DNA of 57,864 nt, taken from the NCBI RefSeq assembly GCF_004025585.1, contig NZ_QTZO01000017.1, positions 1-57,864 on the forward strand. The letters run 5' to 3'. The position numbers were made by a program, and so were the translations under genes. Positions within the stretch are counted from its first letter, which is position 1, and every line of letters begins with the position of its first letter. Under the pieces are notes generated by a model. It was given only the letters and a program-made list of their open reading frames with translations. It had not been told where the DNA came from and did not search any database. This stretch comes from Pseudodesulfovibrio sp. S3 (GTDB lineage Bacteria; Desulfobacterota; Desulfovibrionia; Desulfovibrionales; Desulfovibrionaceae). Below are positions 50,569 through 57,864 of the stretch, piece by piece.

Positions 50569-50703
50569 ATGAAACGTACTTACCAGCCCAGCAAATGCCG
50601 TCGCAAAAGAACCCACGGTTTCCTGGTGCGCTCCCGCACCAAAAACGGGCGCGCAATGCTTCGCCGCCGTCGCGCCAAAGGGCGTAAGAGATTAGCCGTC
50701 TAG
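50569..50703 (+). CDS. rpmH: Ribosomal protein L34
   Basis: A 44-residue, highly basic protein (begins [18 protein letters not shown], ends [12 protein letters not shown]), a standard L34 sequence and length. AGGAG precedes the ATG at 50569. First gene of the conserved rpmH-rnpA-yidD-yidC-jag-mnmE run, with a good promoter. Its last codons overlap the likely start of rnpA. Confidence 0.97.
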   Translation: MKRTYQPSKCRRKRTHGFLVRSRTKNGRAMLRRRRAKGRKRLAV

Positions 50704-51062
50704 CCTGGAACAAGGAGCGCCGGCTGCTCAGAAGCCCAGAATTCACAGCTTGTTACGAACAGGGCAGGAAACACTACACCCACAGTTTCATCCTGTTCAT
50801 CCGTAAGCGCGTTGATCCTGACGGCGGCCTTCGCCTGGGGCTGACAGTGAGTAAGAAAGTTGGGCACGCAGTGGCGCGCAACCGTATCAAAAGGGTGGTG
50901 CGCGAGTTTTTCAGGCTGCATCAATCTGATTTTGAATTGCCTCTGGATATTGTCATTGTTCCGAAAAGGAACCTTGAGGCCAAGCAGCTGGATCTCGCCC
51001 TTGCCACAGAAGAGTTCACCCCGCTTTTCAGCCGTTTACGTGCGGAAGCGGCGGCCTCATAG
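50691..51062 (+). CDS. rnpA: Ribonuclease P protein component, apparent ATT start
   Basis: The C5 protein that helps RNase P RNA trim tRNA 5' ends. The RNA-binding motif [25 protein letters not shown] is clear. Homology continues upstream of the first GTG (50847) through [34 protein letters not shown], the normal N-terminus. The frame is closed by TAA at 50685-50687. Between 50688 and 50847 there is no ATG, GTG or TTG. ATT at 50691 gives a product of 123 residues beginning (M)SRLAW, matching family length, with AAGGG (50677-50681) upstream, and overlaps rpmH by 13 bases. Confidence 0.9.
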   Translation: MSRLAWNKERRLLRSPEFTACYEQGRKHYTHSFILFIRKRVDPDGGLRLGLTVSKKVGHAVARNRIKRVVREFFRLHQSDFELPLDIVIVPKRNLEAKQLDLALATEEFTPLFSRLRAEAAAS

Positions 51063-51072
51063 AGAGGAAATG

Positions 51073-51351
51073 ATGCGCTCACTATTTCTGGCGCTCATTT
51101 GGTTTTATCAAAAACTCATCTCTCCCTTGCTGCCTAAGGCATGCAGGTTCTATCCGACGTGCTCCGAATACGCGAAGGAAGCCCTCATCCAACACGGCGC
51201 ATTCAAGGGGGGCCTTCTTACGCTTTGGCGTCTCCTTCGTTGCCAGCCTTTATGCCGCGGGGGCTTTGACCCCGTCCCGGCCGTTTGGCCCGATTTCAAA
51301 ACCAAAGCGAGATTCATCCCATGGAGAAGAAGGAGCAAATCCGTCTTGTAA
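51073..51351 (+). CDS. yidD: Membrane protein insertion efficiency factor
   Basis: A 92-residue YidD/Haemolytic-domain protein with the conserved core [29 protein letters not shown] and [24 protein letters not shown]. It associates with the inner membrane through an amphipathic N-terminus and assists YidC-dependent insertion. Two ATGs (51070, 51073) are possible; the second has better spacing from GAGG. It overlaps the yidC start by 31 bases. Confidence 0.95.
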   Translation: MRSLFLALIWFYQKLISPLLPKACRFYPTCSEYAKEALIQHGAFKGGLLTLWRLLRCQPLCRGGFDPVPAVWPDFKTKARFIPWRRRSKSVL

Positions 51352-52988
51352 TTGCCCTGGTGCTGAGTGCTGTTGTCATCTTCGGGTGGCAGTACATCAT
51401 GGCCCCCTCGGCAGAACAACAAGCCGAAATAGCCCGAAAGGCCGCCGAGGCCGAACAGAAAACGGCTGCCCTCACCGAGCAGCCCTCCACCGCAGCCCAG
51501 GCCGGAGCCGAAGCTGCCTCCGCCCCAGACTTCACTCCCACCGCCGGAACCCCGGTCACGGTGGATACCCCGCTTTACACCGCCGTCTTCAATTCCCAGG
51601 GCGGCACTCTCGAAAAATTCATTCTCAAGAACTATCGTGACACCATTGCGGCAAACTCCCCGAATGTGGACCTCGTCGGCCCCAATGCCTTTGCCAAGGG
51701 CCCGCTCGGCCTGATTCTGACCGCCAATGACAAGGAACACCACACGTGGAAACGCGGCCAGTGGTCCTTCTCGGGCACCGACCTCACCCTGAACGATTCG
51801 GACGGGACCAAGACCCTGACCTTTGTCGGCCAATCCGGCGGATTCCACATCGAACGTACCCTCACCTTCCACGCCGACTCCTATCTCATCGACGAATCGG
51901 CCACGGTCACCAACATGACCGAGACCGGCGCTGAAGGCTCCCTGTCCTTTACCGCCGCCGCCAAATCCATGTCCGCCGAAGACGACCGTTACAACCCGAC
52001 ACGGATCGCCTACCTGACCAAGGAAAAACGCGAAGAGATGGACGACCGTGACGACCTCAAGGAAGAAGGGCTGTCCGTAACCGGCGAACTGAACTGGGGC
52101 GCCATCGAATCCAACTATTTCCTGTTTGCCGTACTGCCCGGAAACGAAAACTCGTCCCTGTCCGCAGGCGTACAGGACGACATCTTCCGTATGGCCATCA
52201 GCGAGAAAGCCACCTTCCTGCCCAACGTGGCAAAGACCCTGAAGGCATCCTATTTCATCGGCTCCACCGACCGGGAAATGCTGGCCAAGATGCCCAACGA
52301 CCTGAGCGACGCCGTCAACTTCGGTTGGTTCGACGTCCTGGCAAAGCCGCTGCTGATCGGTCTGAACTTCTTCTATGACTATATCGGCAACTACGGTGTG
52401 GCCATTATCCTCCTGACCTGTATCATCAAACTCATCTTCTGGCCCCTTTCCCAGAAGAGCTACGGGTCCATGGAGCAGATGAAAAAACTCCAGCCCATGG
52501 TCGCTAAACTTCGCGAGAAATACGGCGACGACAAGCAGCGTCTCAATCAGGAGACCATGGCCCTGTACAAGACTTACAAGGTCAACCCCATGGGCGGCTG
52601 TCTTCCCATGATCGTGCAGATCCCGGTATTCTTCGGCCTCTACAAGGCCCTGCTCGGCGCTGTGGAGCTCAGGCACGCTCCTTTCATCGCCCACCTGCCC
52701 TTCACCGATCTGCCCTGGCTCGCGGACCTTTCCGCCAAGGATCCGTACTACATCACACCGATCATCATGGGCGCATCCATGTTCCTGCAGCAAAAGATGA
52801 CCCCCAGTGCAGGCGACCCCACGCAGCAAAAGATCATGCTGCTCATGCCGGCCATCTTTACCTTCATGTTCCTGCAGTTTCCGTCCGGTCTGGTCGTGTA
52901 CTGGCTGTTCAACAACCTTCTGTCCATCGGGCAACAGTTGATGATCGCCAGGAAATCCAAGGCCAAAGCAGCCGCCACGAACGATTAA
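51321..52988 (+). CDS. yidC: Membrane protein insertase YidC
   Basis: A 555-residue insertase/chaperone of the inner membrane. N-terminal helix (6-24), an Ala/Glu-rich linker, the large periplasmic P1 domain (~75-330) typical of Gram-negative YidC, then five helices containing the hydrophilic groove ([42 protein letters not shown]…[23 protein letters not shown]). The basic C-terminus may bind ribosomes. It starts within yidD, so the two are coupled. Confidence 0.97.
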   Translation: MEKKEQIRLVIALVLSAVVIFGWQYIMAPSAEQQAEIARKAAEAEQKTAALTEQPSTAAQAGAEAASAPDFTPTAGTPVTVDTPLYTAVFNSQGGTLEKFILKNYRDTIAANSPNVDLVGPNAFAKGPLGLILTANDKEHHTWKRGQWSFSGTDLTLNDSDGTKTLTFVGQSGGFHIERTLTFHADSYLIDESATVTNMTETGAEGSLSFTAAAKSMSAEDDRYNPTRIAYLTKEKREEMDDRDDLKEEGLSVTGELNWGAIESNYFLFAVLPGNENSSLSAGVQDDIFRMAISEKATFLPNVAKTLKASYFIGSTDREMLAKMPNDLSDAVNFGWFDVLAKPLLIGLNFFYDYIGNYGVAIILLTCIIKLIFWPLSQKSYGSMEQMKKLQPMVAKLREKYGDDKQRLNQETMALYKTYKVNPMGGCLPMIVQIPVFFGLYKALLGAVELRHAPFIAHLPFTDLPWLADLSAKDPYYITPIIMGASMFLQQKMTPSAGDPTQQKIMLLMPAIFTFMFLQFPSGLVVYWLFNNLLSIGQQLMIARKSKAKAAATND

Positions 52989-53035
52989 CGCCACCGGGGG
53001 GCCCATTTACCCCGGCTTGATAAGGACTATAGATA

Positions 53036-54094
53036 ATGAGCGACTTCAAAGAATTCCAGGGCAAGGACCTGGACGAAGCCATCGAAAGCGCATGTGATTA
53101 CTACAATCTCAAACGCGACCGGCTGGAAATCGAGATCATGGCCGGAGGCTCCTCCGGGATCTTCGGCATCATGGGCGTCAAAAAAGCCAAGGTCAAAGCC
53201 AGGCCGCAAGCCCAGGTTAACGCCTCTGACATCCTCAATGGCGACGATGCGGCACCAGCCAAGCCCAAACAGGAATCCAAGCCTAAGGCAAAACCCAAGC
53301 CCAAGGCCCAAGCAGCACCAAAGCCCGAGGCCAAGGCCGAGATTGAAGAGCCCAACGGCAACCTCATTCCGGTGGAAGTTTTCAACGACGTCAACGGCAA
53401 CGTCGACCGGGGAGATCAGGCCGAGGGACCTGCCCGCAATGCACGCAAACCGCGTGAAAAGAAGCCCAGACAGGCCAAGAGCGAAAGACAGCCCCGGCGC
53501 GAGAACAAGCCGCGTGAGAAAAAGGCCCGTGAACCTCGCGAGCCGCGTGAACCGCGTGAACCGCGTGAACAGCAAGAGGAACGCCCCCGCTCCGACATGT
53601 CGGAATTCGATCCTGTCGTGCTGGAAGCGGCCGTGCGGGAAGTCATGGTCAAGCTGCTCGACCCCATCGTCGGTGAAACCACCCTTGAGATTACCCTGGA
53701 AACCGACCGGGTCAAGGTCTTCATCGACGACGAAGAGAACTCCGGCCTGATCATCGGGCGCGAGGGCCAGACCCTCTCCTCCATCCAATACCTGGTCAAC
53801 CGCCTCGTCTCCCGCAAGATGGAAGCCTCTGTCCGCATCCAGGTGGATACCGGCGACTATCGCGAACGCCAGGACGACAAGCTCCGCCAGATCGCCCTGC
53901 ACCTGGCCGAAAAAGCGGACAGCCTGGGCCGGACCCAGTCCACCAAGCCCCTGTCCTCCTATCACCGACGTGTCATTCACCTGGTATTGCAGGAAAACGA
54001 GACCGTCTTCACCCGCTCCAAAGGCGACGGTCCCATGAAACGCGTGCTCATCGTTCCCAAGAGCCGCAAAAATGGCAGCCGCGCCCGGTACTAA
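53036..54094 (+). CDS. jag: Jag/KhpB-type RNA-binding protein with a long charged linker
   Basis: A 352-residue protein: Jag N-terminal domain (~1-55, FQGKDLDEAIESACDYYNL…GGSSGIFGIMGVKKAKV), a lysine/arginine/proline-rich linker (~60-190), a KH domain (~200-275, LIIGREGQTLSSIQYLVNRLV) and an R3H domain to ~345 (SSYHRRVIHLVLQENETVFTRSKGDGPMKRVLI). It binds RNA and is linked to cell-envelope control in other bacteria. The linker contains a short REP-REP-REP tandem array, likely variable in length. It follows yidC as in most genomes. Confidence 0.92.
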   Translation: MSDFKEFQGKDLDEAIESACDYYNLKRDRLEIEIMAGGSSGIFGIMGVKKAKVKARPQAQVNASDILNGDDAAPAKPKQESKPKAKPKPKAQAAPKPEAKAEIEEPNGNLIPVEVFNDVNGNVDRGDQAEGPARNARKPREKKPRQAKSERQPRRENKPREKKAREPREPREPREPREQQEERPRSDMSEFDPVVLEAAVREVMVKLLDPIVGETTLEITLETDRVKVFIDDEENSGLIIGREGQTLSSIQYLVNRLVSRKMEASVRIQVDTGDYRERQDDKLRQIALHLAEKADSLGRTQSTKPLSSYHRRVIHLVLQENETVFTRSKGDGPMKRVLIVPKSRKNGSRARY

Positions 54095-54155
54095 GAACGG
54101 CAGCCTTCGATAGCAGCGCAACTGCACCACTCTCGAAAGCCTTGATGCAATCTTC

Positions 54156-54190
54156 AAGGGCCGCTTCCTGAAGCGGCCCTTTTCCCTTTT
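54156..54190 (+). terminator. Intrinsic terminator after jag
   Basis: AAGGGCCGCTT/AAGCGGCCCTT stem with a four-base loop and a T-rich tail, before mnmE. Confidence 0.85.
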
Positions 54191-54224
54191 GCCATTCCGG
54201 GCAACGTCCTGTAAGGAAATCCAC

Positions 54225-55616
54225 ATGCTTGATCCAAGGTTATCCAGGGACACCATCGCGGCCATCGCCACCCCGCCCGGAAACGGCGGCGTGGGCATCA
54301 TCCGCATCAGCGGCAGCCGATGTCGGGTGATTGCTGGTGGACTCTTCCGGCCCGCCAACAGTGCCTTCACCGACTTCACGCCCTATCGGCTGCATTACGG
54401 CCATATCCTCGACCGCAACGGCATGGAGCTGGACGACGTGCTCTGCGCTTTCATGCCCGGGCCCAAATCCTACACCGGCGAAGACGTGGTCGAGCTCAAC
54501 TGCCACGGGGGCCGGGCCGTGCTCGATGCCGTATTGCAGGAGGCCCTTGACCGGGGTGCCCGCCTGGCAGAGCGCGGCGAATTCACCTATCGGGCTTTCA
54601 TGAACGGCCGCATGGACCTGTCCCAGGCCGAAGCCGTGGCCGAGATGATTCACGCCCCCACCAAGGCCGCCATGCATCTGGCCCAGGTCAAGCTATCCGG
54701 CCTTCTCGGCCAAAAAATCACTGAACTGCGAGCCAGCCTGGAGCACCTGCGTGCCCAACTGGCCGTGGCTGTGGACTTCCCTGACGACGAGGTCGAATGC
54801 CTCTCCCCCGAGGAACTGATCCGAACCTGTACCCGAGTGCGCCTGGATATCGAATCCCTGCTCTGTGCCGTGGACCGCACACGGGCCTGGCGCGAAGGCG
54901 CACTGGTTGTCCTGGCGGGCCGTGTCAACGCAGGCAAGTCCAGTCTCATGAACGGGTTGCTCGGTAAAAACCGGGCTATCGTCACGGACCAGCCCGGCAC
55001 CACTCGCGACTACCTGGAGGAGACCGTCAATCTGGACGGCCTGAGCATCCGCCTGACCGACACCGCGGGTATCCGCCAAACCAACGACATCATCGAGTCC
55101 GCCGGACTGGAAAAGGGCCGCGAGCTCATGGACCAAGCCGACCTGGTGCTGCTCCTTGCCGACGGGACCACGCCCTTGGACGACGAAACCCTGTCCATGA
55201 CCGGTTTTTTGGACGCAGGCAAGACGCTGGCTGTCCTGAACAAGTCCGACCAGGACGCATTCGACGCGGCTTTCGGCTCGCCTCTGACGGACCTCGGCTT
55301 CGAAACCGTGGCTGTTTCAGCCAAGACCGGGACCGGTCTCGCCACCCTGTGCAACCGCATCCGGGAGCGTATTCTCCAAGGCGCGGGCCAACCCGACCCG
55401 GACGAACTCGCCCCCAATGCGCGGCAGGCCGCCGTACTGAGGGAGGCTGCCGAAGAACTGCTGGCCCTGGAGCAGGACGCGGCAACGTCCATTCCCTACG
55501 ACCTCCTGAGCGTGCGCCTCGAAACCGCCTGCAACGTGCTTTCGGGCATCACCGGAGAGATTGCCTCCAATGACATCCTCAACTCCATCTTCGACTCCTT
55601 CTGCATAGGGAAATGA
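54225..55616 (+). CDS. mnmE: tRNA modification GTPase MnmE
   Basis: A 463-residue GTPase that, with MnmG, places carboxymethylaminomethyl groups on wobble U34. N-terminal folate-binding domain (TIAAIATPPGNGGVGIIRISG), helical domain, inserted G domain (GRVNAGKSSLMNGLLG; DTAGIR; NKSD) and the C-terminal CIGK, whose cysteine is required. ATG 54225 with AAGGAA upstream; the earlier in-frame start at 54189 lacks support. A terminator separates it from jag, so it may have its own promoter. MnmG is not in the window. Confidence 0.97.
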   Translation: MLDPRLSRDTIAAIATPPGNGGVGIIRISGSRCRVIAGGLFRPANSAFTDFTPYRLHYGHILDRNGMELDDVLCAFMPGPKSYTGEDVVELNCHGGRAVLDAVLQEALDRGARLAERGEFTYRAFMNGRMDLSQAEAVAEMIHAPTKAAMHLAQVKLSGLLGQKITELRASLEHLRAQLAVAVDFPDDEVECLSPEELIRTCTRVRLDIESLLCAVDRTRAWREGALVVLAGRVNAGKSSLMNGLLGKNRAIVTDQPGTTRDYLEETVNLDGLSIRLTDTAGIRQTNDIIESAGLEKGRELMDQADLVLLLADGTTPLDDETLSMTGFLDAGKTLAVLNKSDQDAFDAAFGSPLTDLGFETVAVSAKTGTGLATLCNRIRERILQGAGQPDPDELAPNARQAAVLREAAEELLALEQDAATSIPYDLLSVRLETACNVLSGITGEIASNDILNSIFDSFCIGK

Positions 55617-55617
55617 C

Positions 55618-55884
55618 ATGACAGACGACACCATCATCGACGTCCAGCACGTGACCTGCGGCCTTGTACCGCTCATGCAAACCCATCTCGGCGGCACCGA
55701 ACCCGAAGTGGAAACCGTCTCTTTCAAGATCCGCCAGGGCATTCAGACAGAACTGTGGAATTCCTTCGGCACGGGCAGCGAGTGGAGACTGACCGACATC
55801 AGCTCAGACCTTTTCTTCGACGTGGCAACCTTCATACGCGTGGAACAAAGCGAACTGGACCCCCTGGGCCTGATGGAATTCTAG
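55618..55884 (+). CDS. Hypothetical acidic protein (88 aa)
   Basis: An acidic soluble 88-residue protein (MTDDTIIDVQHVTCGLVPLMQTHLGG…) starting one base after the mnmE stop, so it is translationally coupled to mnmE. It has no recognised motif and ends before a strong bidirectional terminator. Given the coupling it may be a minor partner of tRNA modification, but that is only a guess from position. Confidence 0.65.
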   Translation: MTDDTIIDVQHVTCGLVPLMQTHLGGTEPEVETVSFKIRQGIQTELWNSFGTGSEWRLTDISSDLFFDVATFIRVEQSELDPLGLMEF

Positions 55885-55910
55885 CCCCCCCCTTTTTCCC
55901 GACAACACGA

Positions 55911-55954
55911 AAAGCCCCCCGCACATCATCGGACATGCGGGGGGGGCTTTATCT
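55911..55954. terminator. Bidirectional intrinsic terminator
   Basis: AAAGCCCCCCGCA…TGCGGGGGGGGCTTT hairpin with two extra G residues in one arm, between the converging 88-aa gene and nhaA. Confidence 0.9.
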
Positions 55955-55974
55955 ATCCGATTTTTTTGCCGAAA

Positions 55975-57327
55975 CTATCCGACACCTTCCTTTGAAATGT
56001 CAGGCGCAAGGAACTTGAGCACCATATAGCCGAGCACTCCGGACACCAACGAGGCGAACAGAATGGCGATCTTGGACAATTCCACCAGTCTGGTCCCTTC
56101 GTCAAAGGCCAGGTTTGCAATGAAAATGGACATGGTGAAGCCCACACCGGCCAGACAGGCCGCGCCCCAAAGGTGCATCAATGTGGTCCGGTCCGGGAAA
56201 GGGGCCAGACCGAGTTTGTTGACCACCCAGCAGGCACCGGTCACCCCCACCTGTTTGCCCACCACCAAACCGAAGAAGATGCCGAGGGACACCGGGGTGA
56301 ACAGTTCCCGAAGGACTCCGGCGTCCATGGCCACGCCGGCATTGGCCAGGGCGAAGATGGGCATGATCGCAAACGACACCCACGGATGCAGGGCGTGCTC
56401 GATGTTCTGCAAGGGGGTGGTGGCCGCTTCGTAGGCATGTTCCATGGAATGCAGCGCCACCTGCTGCTCCCTGTTGGTCAGCACGGTCTTGCCCGGAGTG
56501 ATGGCCAACTCGAAGACCTCGGCGGCATGACGCAGTTCTTCCACGAAAGAGGAGCAGTTCATGCGCGTCCCGGCCGGGATGGTCATGGCCGCCAGCACGC
56601 CTGCGATGGTGGCGTGAATCCCGGACATGAGAAAAGCGAACCAGACAATGACGCCGAGCACCAGGTACGGGATGGAGTGGCGGATGCCCCACCGCAGGTT
56701 GAGCGCGGCCATGATGCAGAGCCCCCCCAACCCCACGGCCAGAGCCGTCAGGTCCAGGGACGTGGTATAGAACACAGCGATGACCAGGATAGCGCCGATA
56801 TCGTCCACGATGGCCACTGCCGTCAGAAAAATCTTGAGGCCCACCGGCACCCTGCTACCCAACAGGGACATGATGCCAAGCGCAAACGCGATATCCGTGG
56901 CCATGGGAATGCCCCATCCGGCTGCAGATTCCTGCCCGGCGTTAAGGCCGAAGAAGAAGAGCGCAGGCACAGCCATGCCGCCCACGGCTGCGGCCACCGG
57001 CATGATGGTCTGGCTCATCGTGGACAGCCCGCCCACCATCAGTTCACGCTTGATCTCCAAGCCGACAAGGAAAAAGAATACCGCCATGAGTCCGTCGTTG
57101 ATCCACAGAATGGCCGCCTTGGAGAGGACCCAGTTCCCGATGCCCACGGTAAGCCTGGTCTGCCACAAGGCGTGATAGGATTCGGCCCAGGGAGAGTTGG
57201 CCCAGACCAGCGCCGCGATGGTGCAAACCATGAGCGCGATACCACCAGCAGCTTCCATCTTGAAAAATTTATCAAATGAATTCAAAACCCTATTGGCCGG
57301 TAACGGGTTGACTTTTGACTGACTCAT
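55975..57327 (-). CDS. nhaA: Na+/H+ antiporter NhaA
   Basis: A 450-residue inner-membrane antiporter with about twelve helices. The ion-site aspartates are present: ATDIAFALGIMSLLG (equivalent of Asp133) and AVAIVDDIGAILVIAVFYT (Asp163/Asp164 pair), plus the helix-10 lysine region GLVVGKQVGV. It expels sodium in exchange for protons, fitting a marine or brackish host. The ATG at 57327 has AGGAG six bases upstream; the longer frame to 57345 is less likely. Confidence 0.95.
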   Translation of the reverse strand: MSQSKVNPLPANRVLNSFDKFFKMEAAGGIALMVCTIAALVWANSPWAESYHALWQTRLTVGIGNWVLSKAAILWINDGLMAVFFFLVGLEIKRELMVGGLSTMSQTIMPVAAAVGGMAVPALFFFGLNAGQESAAGWGIPMATDIAFALGIMSLLGSRVPVGLKIFLTAVAIVDDIGAILVIAVFYTTSLDLTALAVGLGGLCIMAALNLRWGIRHSIPYLVLGVIVWFAFLMSGIHATIAGVLAAMTIPAGTRMNCSSFVEELRHAAEVFELAITPGKTVLTNREQQVALHSMEHAYEAATTPLQNIEHALHPWVSFAIMPIFALANAGVAMDAGVLRELFTPVSLGIFFGLVVGKQVGVTGACWVVNKLGLAPFPDRTTLMHLWGAACLAGVGFTMSIFIANLAFDEGTRLVELSKIAILFASLVSGVLGYMVLKFLAPDISKEGVG

Positions 57328-57419
57328 ATAACACTCCTGATTCAAGTACCCGCCGAGTATACCTGTTATCCTGTACAGGGCAACTCTTCACCCCGTACCG
57401 CCGAACGAAAGAAAAAGAA

Positions 57420-57864
57420 TCAGCGTCCGATCAGTTTCCGCGCCAGGTCCAAGGTCCTGCCTCGCAACGGCCCTGCCGAACCCAGCGCCAGCATGGTCTC
57501 GATATCGTCCATGGTGTCCATGTCATCCAGCCTGTCCAGCTCGGCAAACTTCAAGCCCGATCCGGTGATGAGGTTGAAGGCCCGTTGGAACACTGCCGCA
57601 TCGCTCCACTCCTCCGCCTTGAATACCTCCGGGAAAAACCCGTTACGGTGAAAGCCTATGAGATAGTATCCGCCGTCCCCGGCCGGGCCAAAGGCCGCCT
57701 TCTCGGGCGTCAGCGCCGCCAGCCCTCTGTTGACGATATCCGGGGTCAGGCCGGGGATATCACTCCCGACCAGTACTGCACGCTCATACCCCATATGAAA
57801 CACCTCTCGAAAACCGTTCTCCATGCGGCGACCGAGTCCCACCCCCTTCTGCCCCCTGAGACGA
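57420..57864 (-). CDS. DUF2064 (TIGR04282) family glycosyltransferase, partial
   Basis: The C-terminal 147 codons of a GT-A fold enzyme of the DUF2064 family; the 5' end lies beyond the window. Family landmarks: VLVGSDIPGLTPDIVNRGLAAL (nucleotide/metal site region), AFGPAGDGGYYLIGF and LDDMDTMDDIETM. Members are nucleotide-sugar or nucleotide-lipid transferases, some linked to arsenosugar synthesis, but no supporting arsenic genes are visible. The frame stays open to the window edge (…RLRGQKGVGLGRRME). Confidence 0.8.
   Translation of the reverse strand, partial: RLRGQKGVGLGRRMENGFREVFHMGYERAVLVGSDIPGLTPDIVNRGLAALTPEKAAFGPAGDGGYYLIGFHRNGFFPEVFKAEEWSDAAVFQRAFNLITGSGLKFAELDRLDDMDTMDDIETMLALGSAGPLRGRTLDLARKLIGR

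Noticed and set aside
53540..53580. Tandem DNA repeat as a mobile or CRISPR-like element
   Set aside because: It encodes the REP-REP-REP low-complexity linker of Jag and is an in-frame protein repeat.
1..57864. tRNA or rRNA genes, CRISPR array, intact insertion sequence
   Set aside because: I looked for T-arm consensus, CCA ends, regularly spaced repeats and transposase motifs on both strands by eye and found none; very divergent copies could be missed.

Overview
The window looks like a chromosomal segment of a sulfate-reducing bacterium of the Desulfovibrio/Pseudodesulfovibrio group. The evidence is a periplasmic [NiFe] hydrogenase with a Tat signal, its maturation protease and HypC, class III ribonucleotide reductase, a TrpB2-type tryptophan synthase, an FMN-dependent hydroxyacid dehydrogenase with an LldR-like regulator, LUD and UPF0280 proteins, LPS/lipid A genes, and GC-rich codon use. 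I assign this from gene content only. No tRNA, rRNA, CRISPR array or intact insertion sequence was seen.

Layout. 1-2.0 kb is an atypical edge: frame-shifting coding remnants, a possible 37-codon gene, a hairpin-rich stretch and one strikingly AT-rich membrane-protein gene. 2.1-13.9 kb holds a cysteine synthase fused to a degenerate cysteinyl-tRNA synthetase, a DUF115 protein, and an envelope block (PAP2 phosphatase, GT39 transferase, BON lipoprotein, Gfo/Idh oxidoreductase, lpxB, GT2). 14-20.7 kb has a GntR-FMN dehydrogenase-TSUP operon with a clear operator, an amino acid permease, a metallophosphoesterase and an MscS channel. 21.5-35.7 kb has nrdG-nrdD, gmhA, purU, a ZnuBC-type transporter, a rhomboid, an exported NagZ-like hydrolase, two META lipoproteins and several lineage-type hypotheticals. 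35.8-39.5 kb has trpB2, a sirtuin and icd.

39.8-44.7 kb is the hydrogenase region: hynBA on the minus strand and hynD-hypC on the plus strand, with an SMR transporter and an unknown gene between them. 45.2-50.3 kb carries a thiamine-binding protein with a diguanylate cyclase, a Crp-like regulator, a GNAT enzyme, UPF0280 and LUD proteins. 50.6-55.9 kb is the conserved rpmH-rnpA-yidD-yidC-jag-mnmE cluster, followed by nhaA and a partial DUF2064 gene.

The most notable signals are: rnpA has no ATG/GTG/TTG start and seems to begin at an ATT inside rpmH; a short intergenic region next to the rpmH cluster has a perfect DnaA box, two near-boxes and four copies of another 10-mer; the hynBA leader has nested, mutually exclusive inverted repeats; the CysK fusion carries a tRNA-synthetase domain stripped of its catalytic motifs; and the left edge appears to be decayed or foreign DNA. 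Start codons were revised from maximal open frames where a Shine-Dalgarno (SD) sequence or operator argued for it.
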